Shown: piece after piece, positions 23,032 to 31,408 of the stretch
Layout: each line of letters starts with the position of its first letter
Position numbering within the stretch: the first letter of the stretch is position 1
Virus record (IMG/VR): IMGVR_UViG_3300013120_000220
Coordinates: 1-35,796 of that record
Origin: a virus
Reading direction: 5' to 3' (one strand)
DNA length: 35,796 nucleotides
The notes under the pieces: model-generated
What the model saw: only the letters and a program-made list of their open reading frames with translations
Database searches by the model: none
What the model was told of the DNA's origin: nothing
Program-made: the position numbers and the translations under genes

Positions 23032-23309
23032 AAAAAGCATTAAAAGAAAAATTCGACAAATTAAAAAAAGAATATGTAAAAGAATTCTGTAAGAAGCAAA
23101 ATATGGAATTTGAAAGTTTTGAAAATAACTTTGTAAAATTAAGTTTAGGATATTTACTTTATGATGACATAAGAATAGACATCGATAACGAAATAAAAGC
23201 GGGTTTTATAGTTGATTATTACGAGTATAAGAAAAATGAATCAAGTCCTAAAATGAACAGCTATAAGCATTATTTGAAAACATTTAAGAGAATTGCAAAA
23301 TGGGTGTAA
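23028..23309 (+). CDS. Hypothetical protein, 93 aa
   Basis: ATGA overlap with the nuclease gene; the C-terminus overlaps a small membrane ORF. Charged helical start, then a beta-like middle (FVKLSLGYLLYDDIRIDI). No family recognised. Confidence 0.45.
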   Translation: MKKALKEKFDKLKKEYVKEFCKKQNMEFESFENNFVKLSLGYLLYDDIRIDIDNEIKAGFIVDYYEYKKNESSPKMNSYKHYLKTFKRIAKWV

Positions 23310-23398
23310 ATGATATTTTAGTACTAGGAAGTAGTTTATATATATTATTCATCATGTTAGCAGTATTGTATTATTACATAATTTTTAAACGGAAGTAA
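23300..23398 (+). CDS. Tiny membrane protein, 32 aa
   Basis: ATG 23300 within the end of the preceding gene. Almost the whole protein is one hydrophobic segment (VLGSSLYILFIMLAVLYYY) followed by a basic tail (FKRK). Fits the phage habit of small early membrane peptides. Confidence 0.4.
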   Translation: MGVNDILVLGSSLYILFIMLAVLYYYIIFKRK

Positions 23399-23400
23399 AA

Positions 23401-23697
23401 ATGTTTTATGATTTGTCAGATTTTGAACTATTACAAGAATGTAAAGAAATATTAAAAGATGAAGAAATTGTAATTGAATTATTAAGCAGATTTGAAAACC
23501 GTATTAAATACGATGTGATAAAAAACAAGCTTTATTCAATGGACGAAGTAGCTGGAATTTTTGGTGTATCTACTAAAACAATTGAAAGAAAGCTAAAAAA
23601 TAAAGAATTAACTTACTTTAAGACAGGTTTAAATCTTGTAACAGGTGAAGTAATTACTAAATATCTTGAAAGTAAAAAGGTGAAAGGCAAAGTATAA
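23401..23697 (+). CDS. Helix-turn-helix protein (excisionase/MerR-like fold)
   Basis: 98 residues. C-terminal LYSMDEVAGIFGVSTKTIER and KLKNKELTYFK read as a winged helix-turn-helix of the HTH_17/excisionase type. It lies just upstream of the terminase genes, a usual place for late-gene activators, and is a candidate for the protein that binds the TTGTCT boxes. This is inferred from position. Confidence 0.6.
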   Translation: MFYDLSDFELLQECKEILKDEEIVIELLSRFENRIKYDVIKNKLYSMDEVAGIFGVSTKTIERKLKNKELTYFKTGLNLVTGEVITKYLESKKVKGKV

Positions 23698-23711
23698 AGA
23701 GAGGTGAAAGA

Positions 23712-23846
23712 ATGAAAAGTTACCCTTCTAATTGTAAAATATGCAATCCTAGAAAAGACAAAAAGCAAAATATATGTTTCGGGTGCTTAATTAAGTTGAA
23801 AAAGAAAAACCAAACGGAAAGAATAAATAAAATAATAAAGGCGTAA
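23712..23846 (+). CDS. Small zinc-ribbon protein, 44 aa
   Basis: ATG 23712 with RBS gagaggtgaaag, TAA 23844-23846. Two knuckles CKIC and CFGC about 14 residues apart and a Lys-rich tail. Probably nucleic-acid binding. Confidence 0.5.
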   Translation: MKSYPSNCKICNPRKDKKQNICFGCLIKLKKKNQTERINKIIKA

Positions 23847-23848
23847 AG

Positions 23849-24046
23849 ATGCAAGAAAAAGAAGATCAAATAAGCGAAAAAGATATGGAATATATTCAAG
23901 GCTTGTTTTCAGATATGCCAACATGGGAAGAGTTGTATAAAATGGAAATAAATAATAGAATGGTAGACGGGTATATTCAAGAAAAAAATCATTCAATGAT
24001 TCATGGTGATATAGTAATAAATGAATTAACAAGTTTGCAGGTGTAA
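23849..24046 (+). CDS. Hypothetical acidic protein, 65 aa
   Basis: Starts two bases after the previous stop. Acidic helical protein with LFSDMPTWEELYKMEINN. No family recognised. Confidence 0.4.
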   Translation: MQEKEDQISEKDMEYIQGLFSDMPTWEELYKMEINNRMVDGYIQEKNHSMIHGDIVINELTSLQV

Positions 24047-24060
24047 AAATAAAAAGGAAA

Positions 24061-24102
24061 GTGAATTTATTTAAAAAAATATTATACTGGTTAATAAAAT
24101 GA
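24061..24102 (+). CDS. Possible 13-aa leader peptide of terminase small subunit
   Basis: GTG 24061 preceded by aaaaaggaaa reads 13 codons (VNLFKKILYWLIK) and stops at a TGA that overlaps the terS ATG (ATGA). The terS start itself has no good ribosome site, so translation may be coupled to this peptide. Confidence 0.3.
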   Translation: MNLFKKILYWLIK

Positions 24103-24653
24103 GTAAAGAAGAACTAACACAAAAACAAAAAATATTTTGTCAAGAATATATAATCGATTGGAACGCCACAAGGTCAGCAAAAAAAGCTGGATATTCTGAA
24201 AAAACAGCATATCAAACAGGCGTTGAGAACCTCAGAAAACCTCAAATTAAACAATATATCCAAGAGATACAAAACGACCTTGAGAAACAAGCAGGGATTT
24301 CAAGACTAAAAGTTTTAAACGAGTTTATGAAAATTGCCTTTTCTTCAATAGCTGAATATCATAATACTTGGATTTCTCGAAAAAAATTTGAAGAGTTAAC
24401 AAAAGATCAAAAATCTTGTATTCAAGAGATTCAAACACGAGTAAGTAAAATAGCCGATGGCGTGGAGCTTGAAGAGGTTAAAATCAAGCTTTATGATAAA
24501 CAAAAAGCGCTTGAAAACATTAAGAAAATGCTAGGATATGACGAAGCAGAAAAGCATGACTATACTTCAAAAGGTGAAAAAATCGACGGGTTTAGCATAA
24601 ACATTACAGGAGTTAATGAAGATGAAGAAATCAACAATAACAATGCAAGTTAG
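24099..24653 (+). CDS. terS: Terminase small subunit
   Basis: 184 residues of the Terminase_2 type: LTQKQKIFCQEYIIDWNATR, then SAKKAGYSEKTAYQTGVENL (helix-turn-helix that recognises packaging DNA), LRKPQIKQYIQEI, then a long helical oligomerisation region. The last part, TSKGEKIDG..INITGVNEDEE, is duplicated at 24948-25016. It overlaps the next small gene by 38 bases. Confidence 0.85.
   Translation: MSKEELTQKQKIFCQEYIIDWNATRSAKKAGYSEKTAYQTGVENLRKPQIKQYIQEIQNDLEKQAGISRLKVLNEFMKIAFSSIAEYHNTWISRKKFEELTKDQKSCIQEIQTRVSKIADGVELEEVKIKLYDKQKALENIKKMLGYDEAEKHDYTSKGEKIDGFSINITGVNEDEEINNNNAS
24562..24630 (+). repeat. Direct repeat of terS 3' end (copy 1)
   Basis: 69 bases in the terS 3' end, repeated at 24948-25016 with three mismatches. 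Two are synonymous and one gives Phe to Ile. Besides coding for terS, the repeat carries a GGAG site and ATG used by the small gene that follows. Confidence 0.85.
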
Positions 24654-24915
24654 CGAGGGTATAATTGACAAAATAGATAAAAATGAAAAATATGAGGTGT
24701 TTTTCATTGAGACAGACGAGAACGAGAACAATATTAAAAAGCCTCCTTTAGGTTTGACACCTGCGCACTTATTCAAAGGGTATGAAGAAAGGATAGAAGA
24801 TATAAAAGCGGTTTTTAATAGGTACATGTTAGCGAATAAAAGCATTCCGACGGACTGGGTAAACGAATATAATTACTTGATAAATTTAATAAATAATAAA
24901 AAAGCTTTTGAATAA
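24616..24915 (+). CDS. Hypothetical protein, 99 aa, inserted between terS and its duplicated end
   Basis: Starts inside terS using the repeat's aggagtta-ATG. Contains VSEGIIDKIDKNEKYEVFF and LGLTPAHLFKGYEERIEDI with a helical end. Small proteins ending in similar 'I..A..RY..a.......W..E...L' patterns are frequent next to phage genes, but I cannot name the family. It lies between the two copies of the direct repeat and so looks like an inserted module. Confidence 0.5.
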   Translation: MKMKKSTITMQVSEGIIDKIDKNEKYEVFFIETDENENNIKKPPLGLTPAHLFKGYEERIEDIKAVFNRYMLANKSIPTDWVNEYNYLINLINNKKAFE

Positions 24916-24947
24916 GAATATATTAAATATAAACAAGAAGTTTTTCA

Positions 24948-25016
24948 ATACTTCAAAAGGCGAAAAAATCGACGGGATTAGTATAAACATTACAGGAGTT
25001 AATGAAGATGAAGAAA
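24948..25016 (+). repeat. Direct repeat of terS 3' end (copy 2, relic)
   Basis: 66 of 69 bases equal to 24562-24630. It still encodes the terS tail in frame (NTSKGEKIDGISINITG, ending at TAG) but has no upstream terS body; only about 32 unrelated bases separate it from the previous gene. It supplies the RBS and start of the 35-aa gene at 25002. Confidence 0.85.
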
Positions 25017-25109
25017 AATACTAGAACAAGATATATTTTATCTGTTATACTGTTTAATGTATTCTGTTACGGGTTGATTTATGTATTATTTGAGACTTAT
25101 GTAAAATAA
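25002..25109 (+). CDS. Tiny membrane protein, 35 aa
   Basis: ATG 25002 after ggagtta, in exactly the same place relative to the repeat as the 99-aa gene is to copy 1. A basic N-terminus (MKMKKNTRTR) and one hydrophobic segment (YILSVILFNVFCYGLIYVLF). Confidence 0.45.
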   Translation: MKMKKNTRTRYILSVILFNVFCYGLIYVLFETYVK

Positions 25110-25173
25110 CCTAATTGTTAAAAGTAAAACCCCGCAAAAATCAAGACAAATGAAAAATAAATTAGAGAGATAA

Positions 25174-26447
25174 ATGACAACAGCAAATAAAATTAATATT
25201 GATGCAAACTTTTTCAATACTGCATATTTACCATTATTTAAAAATCTATCAAAAGTAAAAGTTTTAAAAGGGGGTGCCTGACAGGCTCGGGAAAATCTGT
25301 TTTCATATCTACATATTTAACTTTAAAAGCTATAAATGAAAAATATGGTAAAAGAAAAATATTGATCTTGCGAAAAGTCGGGCGTACTTCTCGACATTCC
25401 ACTTTTGCAAGTATTATTGATGCGATCGACCGGTTGCAATTAACACAATTCGCAAAAATAAATAAATCAAATCTAGAAATAAAACTTTTGCAAAGTGAGT
25501 TTATATTTCTAGGACTTGATGATGTGGCAAAATTAAAATCAATCGCAAATATAACAGATATATGGATTGAAGAAACGGATGAAGCATTGAAAAGGGACTT
25601 ACTTCAATTATTGTTAAGACTAAGAGGTAGAAATCTAATATTTCCAGAGTTCTTTACTTCATTCAATCCTATTTCTGAATTTCATTGGTTAAAAGAAACA
25701 TTTTTTGATAAAGAATTTAAGCTTGCAAGTACATTTATATTAGAAACTACATACAAAAACAATAAATTTTTAGATGAGGACTATAAGCAAGTACTTGAAA
25801 ACATGAAAGAAGAGGATGAAAACTATTATAATATTTATGTTCTTAATAAGTGGGGTTCTTTAACTAAAGGCATCATATATAAGCATTTTAAGACAGTTGA
25901 TAATTACGACAACATAAAACAAGATAATTTCTTTTATGGCTTGGATTTTGGATTCAATCACCCGACTGCGTTAATAAAAATATATGAAGATGAAAAAAAA
26001 TTCTATACTGAAGAGGAAATTTACTTATCAGGATTGACAAGTTTTGATTTAATAAAGTTAATGAATGATTTAAATATATCAAAAACAGCAGAAATTTACG
26101 CCGATAATGCAAGACCGGAAATGATAAAAGATTTAAGAAATGCAGGATATAATATTTTTGAAGCTTACAAAGGTAAAAATTCAGTAAAAGAAGGAATAAG
26201 TTTTTTAAAAAGTTGTGAAATTTACACTTTAAAGTCAAATTATGGCTTAAATAAAGAGCTTTCAAAATACAAATGGAAGGAAACAAAAGACGGGCGTGTG
26301 TTAGATGAGCCGGTAAAGTTGTTTGATGATGCGCTGGATGCTGTTAGATATGGAATTTACACAAGAAATAAGACTTTTGGGACTAATAAGCCAGTAATAG
26401 CAAAGATAAAAAGAAAGTTTAATAAAAAAAGCTATTATAAAAATTGA
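25174..26447 (+). CDS. terL: Terminase large subunit, frame broken in the Walker A motif
   Basis: Terminase_3-type packaging ATPase/nuclease. The true start is ATG 25174; this frame reads KVKVLKGGA and stops at TGA 25279-25281. The other frame continues from 25284 as GSGKSVFISTYLTLK through the ATPase (VWIEETDEA-like IWIEETDEA) and the RNase H-like nuclease (GLDFGFNHP; ADNARPE; DDALDAVRYGIY). Removing five bases, TGACA at 25279-25283, restores GGAGSGKS and a protein of about 422 residues, the usual size. The bases around it form the palindrome GCCTG-A-CAGGC. The break may be a real mutation, an insertion scar or an assembly error. A start at TTG 25362 would lack the ATP-binding loop. Confidence 0.85.
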
Positions 26448-26493
26448 TTGTCTGTATTTGTCTATTGATAAAAGCCTTAAAAATTAGTATAGT
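26448..26493 (+). promoter_or_regulatory. Late promoter 1 with twin TTGTCT boxes
   Basis: TTGTCT at 26448-26453 and 26458-26463 (10 bp apart), -35 TTGATA at 26465-26470, 17-base spacer, -10 TATAGT at 26488-26493. The boxes share 20 identical bases with the promoter at 35133. It drives the fibre, portal and MuF genes. Confidence 0.75.
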
Positions 26494-26530
26494 TAAAAGA
26501 TAAATATTTAATAAAAAAAAGGATTTAAAT

Positions 26531-26767
26531 ATGTCAATGGGTGATACAACAGATTTATATGATTTAAGAGCAGAAACGGAATATAGTCAGGCATTTTCTT
26601 TTATTATATGTAATGTATATGGAGAATATGAGACAGCAGGAGAAAACGGAGTCTTTTCAAAAACTATTTACGATGCAGGGCGTGTTTATCCAGCTAGACA
26701 ATTAAAAAAAATTCAAAAATTTGGTGGTGCTGATCTACTAGAAAATGAAATTACAGGCGTTCAATAA
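26531..26767 (+). CDS. Small structural-region protein, 78 aa
   Basis: First gene after late promoter 1, RBS aaaaggattt. Contains YSQAFSFIICNVYGEYETAG. The stop overlaps the next start (TAATG), suggesting a chaperone or subunit for the large protein that follows. No family recognised. Confidence 0.5.
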   Translation: MSMGDTTDLYDLRAETEYSQAFSFIICNVYGEYETAGENGVFSKTIYDAGRVYPARQLKKIQKFGGADLLENEITGVQ

Positions 26768-28518
26768 TGCATTCATTATATGAATTTTTAATATACTATT
26801 GCCAAGAGGGATTAAGCTTGCCAAAAGCTGACCTTTTACAATGGACATTATCACAGCTTCCAGTAAAAAATGCAATCTCTGGTATTTGGGAAAGTGTCGA
26901 TAGAATGGGAAATGAAACAAGACCGATTCAAGAGGGGCGGTGTTATTTAGGCGAGCCTTTGGCGCATATAGTAATAACCGGTCTTTTAACAACTGACACA
27001 ATAGAAGTTCCTGCTTATTCTGACACCCCAACTTGTACAGTAAATGATTATCTAGTTATTGCAAATACCGAAAAAGTCGGAGCGGTTACAATTAAAAGAG
27101 CCGGTGAGATAATAGGATTTTTTAAGTGTGACGAGCAAGACGGGACAGTATGTTATAATTCAAATAAAAGCCACGCAAGCGCATTGCCGGATGGAACTAT
27201 CACGGGTGCAACTCTTTTAAACTGGCATGCAAAAGACAATTCCTTTTATTCTTATCAAAATAATTTTGGTTATGCTTTAAAAACAGGCGTTGACGGGTTA
27301 ATTCCTTTAGACTCTAATTATCAAAGTGTTGTTTCTGATCCTGACACTTTATATCAAGGACGGGTTAAATATAATGCACAGATTTTAAACAGTAGTGTTG
27401 CTAATTTTGATGGAGTTGATGATAGCGTTGTAGCGAGTAGTGTAAATGCTTTTAGTGGTAATAATAACTTGACAGTATTTGCAAAATTTAAAACTAAAAG
27501 TAGTTTTCATTCTGGATTTACAGGAATTATAGGTGACTGGAATACATCAAGCAAGAGATCATTCTTATTAGCAAAGAATGCAACAGATGCAAAAATTAAA
27601 TTTTATGTATCGTCAAACGGAATAGAGACACCAAGTATAACTTCAGATAGTGTAATGCTAACAGATTCAATTTACCATGTTGTAGGTAGAGTTACTAATG
27701 GTTTAATGGAAATGTTTATTAATGGTGTGAAACAAATAGGCACTGAGACAGTAGCAAGTATATACAATTTTGCCAACTTGTTTCAAATATGCTCATTTGA
27801 TGATTCTTATAATAATAATATATTTATGTATGAATCAGGTGTTTATACAGATTCTAAATCAGATGAAGAAATAGCAACGCTAACAAATAAAGGTTTTGTT
27901 ATAGCAAATTTAGACAATCTTGATAGAGGTTATAATTTTTCTGAGTGTTCAGGAGCTATTGTTTATGATAAATCTGGCAATGATAATCATGGAACTATTA
28001 CAAACGCAACACTATCGACATTTTGGTCAAATGATGCAACTGGGAAAGTAAAACCAAGTAATTTATCAGATGGTTTTGATCTTTGGACTTTAGACAGCGA
28101 CCCAACTAAAATATTAAGAGTTCCTTTTGATGTTAATGGTGACAGTATTAAAACAAGGGGGGACACTATAACCGGCTATACATGGCAATCAAGAAATATA
28201 GCGGGAAACTATCACAATAATTCTGAAAATACTATCAAGGAATATGTTGCACCGGCTTTAATTAGCTCTGACGTTACAAGAGGCTACCTTTACAGTTCGG
28301 AAGTTCCTCAAGAAATTGCCTATTCTGATCTTAAGGGAGATGTTGATAGCGAACATAAAATATTTTGTAATATAGCAACTGATAATGAAAGAAAAGATTT
28401 TCTTGTTTATAGTTCAGCGCAAACAGGCGCACAATTAAATATAATTCGCAGATATAATAATATAAATTTATGGGTTGATTCGAAAATATGGAAAGATTCG
28501 GAAACTTGGACAGATTAA
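26767..28518 (+). CDS. Tail fibre / adhesin with LamG-like lectin domain
   Basis: 583 residues. The N-terminal 150 residues are a compact virion-type domain. At about 210-385 a concanavalin A/LamG-like jelly roll is visible: VANFDGVDDSVVASS, NNLTVFAKFKTKS, SIYHVVGRVTNGLMEMFING and the closing 'IVYDKSGNDNHG' that is typical of LamG_3 domains. The C-terminus has Trp-rich short repeats (LWVDSKIWKDSETWTD). It probably binds sugars on the host surface as the receptor-binding protein. Confidence 0.7.
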   Translation: MHSLYEFLIYYCQEGLSLPKADLLQWTLSQLPVKNAISGIWESVDRMGNETRPIQEGRCYLGEPLAHIVITGLLTTDTIEVPAYSDTPTCTVNDYLVIANTEKVGAVTIKRAGEIIGFFKCDEQDGTVCYNSNKSHASALPDGTITGATLLNWHAKDNSFYSYQNNFGYALKTGVDGLIPLDSNYQSVVSDPDTLYQGRVKYNAQILNSSVANFDGVDDSVVASSVNAFSGNNNLTVFAKFKTKSSFHSGFTGIIGDWNTSSKRSFLLAKNATDAKIKFYVSSNGIETPSITSDSVMLTDSIYHVVGRVTNGLMEMFINGVKQIGTETVASIYNFANLFQICSFDDSYNNNIFMYESGVYTDSKSDEEIATLTNKGFVIANLDNLDRGYNFSECSGAIVYDKSGNDNHGTITNATLSTFWSNDATGKVKPSNLSDGFDLWTLDSDPTKILRVPFDVNGDSIKTRGDTITGYTWQSRNIAGNYHNNSENTIKEYVAPALISSDVTRGYLYSSEVPQEIAYSDLKGDVDSEHKIFCNIATDNERKDFLVYSSAQTGAQLNIIRRYNNINLWVDSKIWKDSETWTD

Positions 28519-28532
28519 AAAGGGGTTAATTT

Positions 28533-28922
28533 ATGGCTATACAAACTTTAGATAATTTATCAACAATGGGAACGCAAAAAACAAAGATAAACGCTAACTT
28601 TGTTGAATCATACGGTGGTTATAATGTCAAAGCGTTTACAAATGTTAATAGCGCTACATATGATTTATTAGTAACAGACTTTTTAATTGGTGTTTCATAT
28701 ACTGCAACCGGAGCAGTCACAAGTTTAACTTTGCCAACTGCGCAAACTTTAGAGGGTAGAGTTATTATAATTAAAGATACCGGAGGTAACGCCGGAACCA
28801 ATTCAATAACTATTGACACTGAAGGGAGCGAGAAAATCGACGGAGAAGATACGCTTGTACTTGACAATGATTATGATAGTTATACTTTAATGAGTGATGG
28901 ATCTAACTGGTTTATAATATAG
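28533..28922 (+). CDS. Fibre-type beta-structured protein, 129 aa
   Basis: Begins MAIQTLDNLSTMGTQKTKIN, then a block GRVIIIKDTGGNAGTNSIT, then EGSEKIDGEDTLVLDNDYDS and SDGSNWFII. This block is seen at the C-terminus of many phage tail-fibre or head-fibre proteins. As a separate small gene it may form the tip or a fibre attached to the LamG protein. Confidence 0.6.
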   Translation: MAIQTLDNLSTMGTQKTKINANFVESYGGYNVKAFTNVNSATYDLLVTDFLIGVSYTATGAVTSLTLPTAQTLEGRVIIIKDTGGNAGTNSITIDTEGSEKIDGEDTLVLDNDYDSYTLMSDGSNWFII

Positions 28923-28933
28923 GGTAATAAAAA

Positions 28934-29590
28934 ATGAGTTATACAAAGAAATTTGGTACGAATGTCAATCATACAAAATTTAAAGCAGACGGAACTGTTC
29001 GAAGAGTTGGAACGGCTACAGCTTGGAAAGATATGGTAGGAGATTTATTTGGTAAAAGATTACTCTCAACAAGTGGAAAAGTTGATTATGATTATGATAA
29101 CAATTGCATTGACTTTGCAAGCGGTGGAAGTATATCTGTTGCGAATGATAGAGTAGGCACGAATATAGAAATAAATCACGAAATGATGATTGGGAATTCT
29201 ATCGTGTTTTATCCACATATACATTGGTTCCAAGAGGTTGTTAGTCACTCCCCCGATGTTTTAGATTCAACAGCTTATGAATTGACTTTAAGATATAGGC
29301 TAATAAGAAACGGCTATGGTGCAAATTTGACAACTCCGGAATGGACTACCTTAACAATTACAAACGGGGTTGATTCTATTTTTGACAAAACAAACGCCGG
29401 TGGGAAAGAGTATATAGGACAAATCACAAGAACAAATAGCTTTATAACTATTGACTGCAATATATCCGATACTTTTCAAATTCAAATGGCAAGAACTGAT
29501 TCTCTAGGGGGTACAATGAAAGTGTTTTTTATTGATATTCAAGGAGAAGTAGACAGCGATGGAAGCGACGCCGAAATCACTAAATCATAA
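28934..29590 (+). CDS. Putative structural protein, 218 aa
   Basis: Beta-rich protein with SIVFYPHIHWFQEV and LTLRYRLIRNGYG, a pattern I associate with phage structural or fibre proteins. No catalytic motif. Lies between fibre genes and the portal. Function inferred from context. Confidence 0.5.
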   Translation: MSYTKKFGTNVNHTKFKADGTVRRVGTATAWKDMVGDLFGKRLLSTSGKVDYDYDNNCIDFASGGSISVANDRVGTNIEINHEMMIGNSIVFYPHIHWFQEVVSHSPDVLDSTAYELTLRYRLIRNGYGANLTTPEWTTLTITNGVDSIFDKTNAGGKEYIGQITRTNSFITIDCNISDTFQIQMARTDSLGGTMKVFFIDIQGEVDSDGSDAEITKS

Positions 29591-29605
29591 AAGGAGAAAA
29601 TTAAA

Positions 29606-30259
29606 ATGTTTTTATATATGCCTATAGAAAAGATAGAAAGTTCAGATAGTAAAGATGTGATCTATCAACAATTAGCGTTGCGAATGATGTATTTGGGGAA
29701 AAAATGTGAAGCGCAAGACAACAATACTATTTCAAGGGTAGAGCTTGGTGATATTTATCAAAGTATTTTTCCGAAACTTTACAGCGATAAAATAAGAATG
29801 GAATATTTAACAGCATGGGTTGAAGTTGACAAGTCTGTTTTAGATCAGCAAGTACCGGAAAACTTTCCAGATTGTAAAGAAGATATTTTATTCAAAGATT
29901 ATCTTTTAGCTTATAGAGTAAAAGGAGAAAAGGCACTCTTATTCATAGGTCATAGAGATAGCGGATATTCAAGAAACAACCCTACAAGCTCAAATGAATT
30001 ATATTGTTTTGTTGATGAATTTAAAAATGATACTATTTCAAATATTTATACACAAGATTCAAGTATTCAAGAAAAATTAACAGAATACACGGATCCAGAA
30101 ACACTTGAAAATATAAATAAAATGCTTAAATCTGAAATAGTGGAATATATGCGAATTTGGGGTTATGACGAAAAAATGACAGCAGATAAAAACAGCCCTA
30201 ATTTCTCAACAGCAACAAAAGACGAGCTTTTAAATTATTTATCTACTATAAAAGGTTAA
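29606..30259 (+). CDS. Hypothetical protein, 217 aa
   Basis: RBS aaaaggagaaaa. Mixed alpha/beta, acidic, with DIYQSIFPKLYSDKIRMEYL and a C-terminal helical region (ATKDELLNYLSTIKG). Expressed with the fibre and portal genes, so probably virion-related; no family recognised. Confidence 0.45.
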   Translation: MFLYMPIEKIESSDSKDVIYQQLALRMMYLGKKCEAQDNNTISRVELGDIYQSIFPKLYSDKIRMEYLTAWVEVDKSVLDQQVPENFPDCKEDILFKDYLLAYRVKGEKALLFIGHRDSGYSRNNPTSSNELYCFVDEFKNDTISNIYTQDSSIQEKLTEYTDPETLENINKMLKSEIVEYMRIWGYDEKMTADKNSPNFSTATKDELLNYLSTIKG

Positions 30260-30262
30260 AAA

Positions 30263-31408
30263 ATGGCTATACAAACAGGGAAATTTTTTAAATACACATA
30301 TCTTTACGATGATAGAGAGCTTGAAATATCTGAAATAGACACCATTACCACAGATGATCAAGTTAAAAGCAAGCTAAATATCCGAACGGCTAATATGCTT
30401 GATTATAAAGGTTCTTTTGTTAATTCTGAAGATATAAACGATGAACTATTAAAGAATCTAAATAATTATTTCAGAGAATACAAGCGTTATATTGCTAACT
30501 TTATTACTAAGGCAATGTCTTATGGAGCGGGTGCGCTTGAATTTATTTGGCAAGAAAGAACATATAATTTACAAAGTTTACTATTTCATAAAGTAGGATA
30601 TGGAGAAAATCTATATTTTGATCTGTTAGACGACCAATTAAAAGCGAATACAGGCGAGGACATTGATACATCATATAAGTTTTTAATCTATGAATACGAC
30701 AAGGATGCAGATGCGCCACACGGACGATCTATATTTACTAAAACAATTTACAACTGGGTTGTATTTAAAAAGCGTTGTATTATATTACTTGACCAATTGC
30801 TTGATAAATTTGGCGTGCCTTCAGTAGTTGCATTATTAAAAGATACGCGCAACATGGATGAAATGCAAACATACATTGATGCACTTTCAGAAGAAATAGA
30901 AGCTTTAAGATCAGGAGCAGGAATCACAATAGGAAACGTTGAAAGTTTGGAAACATTACAAGCTAGCGGTTCGGCTGTTGATTTTGAGAAATCAATCAAT
31001 TTAGCTAATACGGCAATATCAAATTTAATTCTTGGAAGTGGACGAACTACAGACACGCAAACGAAAGGCGCTTATAGTTCAGATAAAACCGCTGAAAGTG
31101 TTATTGATAAAATCGCAAAGTCAGACAATGAAGTTTTCGAGTTTTATTTAAATCAGTTTTTTAACTGGATTATAAAGGTAAATTATAGAAGTGATATAAA
31201 AGTCAATTATGAATATGACAGGGGTGAAAGATACGAATTTGATCACTTATTAAAAGCCGTTCAAGTTGGAGATAAAAATATATCTCTTGAACAATGGTCG
31301 AAATTCGTGCCACGAGCAACAAATCCAAGTGATATTCTAACAATAGAGCAACCTCAAACGCAACAATTTGAAGAGAGTAAAAAAAAAATTCTAAAACTGA
31401 ATATATAG
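30263..31408 (+). CDS. Portal protein (DUF935 / Mu gp29-like)
   Basis: 381 residues in the unshifted frame. Landmarks of DUF935 portals: MSYGAGALEFIWQE, YDKDADAPHGRSIF, then KKRCIILLDQLLDKFGVPSV, DEMQTYIDALSEEIEALRSG and GSGRTTDTQTKGAYSSDKTAE. It forms the dodecameric DNA channel at the capsid vertex. The protein ends early for the family, just after an A10 run; the -1 frame continues into a MuF domain (see 31379 and 31387). Confidence 0.8.
   Translation: MAIQTGKFFKYTYLYDDRELEISEIDTITTDDQVKSKLNIRTANMLDYKGSFVNSEDINDELLKNLNNYFREYKRYIANFITKAMSYGAGALEFIWQERTYNLQSLLFHKVGYGENLYFDLLDDQLKANTGEDIDTSYKFLIYEYDKDADAPHGRSIFTKTIYNWVVFKKRCIILLDQLLDKFGVPSVVALLKDTRNMDEMQTYIDALSEEIEALRSGAGITIGNVESLETLQASGSAVDFEKSINLANTAISNLILGSGRTTDTQTKGAYSSDKTAESVIDKIAKSDNEVFEFYLNQFFNWIIKVNYRSDIKVNYEYDRGERYEFDHLLKAVQVGDKNISLEQWSKFVPRATNPSDILTIEQPQTQQFEESKKKILKLNI
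31379..31388 (+). promoter_or_regulatory. Probable -1 frameshift site A AAA AAA joining portal and MuF
   Basis: In portal phase the bases read AGT AAA AAA AAA ATT. A AAA AAA at 31381-31387 is a slippery heptamer. A -1 slip enters an open frame (AAT TCT AAA ACT) that has no ATG, GTG or TTG before 31549 yet reads as sensible protein. A ten-base homopolymer is also a common sequencing-error site. Confidence 0.55.

Noticed and set aside
24948-25016. Copy 2 of the terS end as a functional gene
   Set aside because: It has no start codon in the terS frame and no body; only the downstream small ORF uses it.
25270-25290. RF2-like +1 frameshift at the TGA in terL
   Set aside because: A +1 shift leads to the wrong frame; the downstream terL frame needs -1 or +2.
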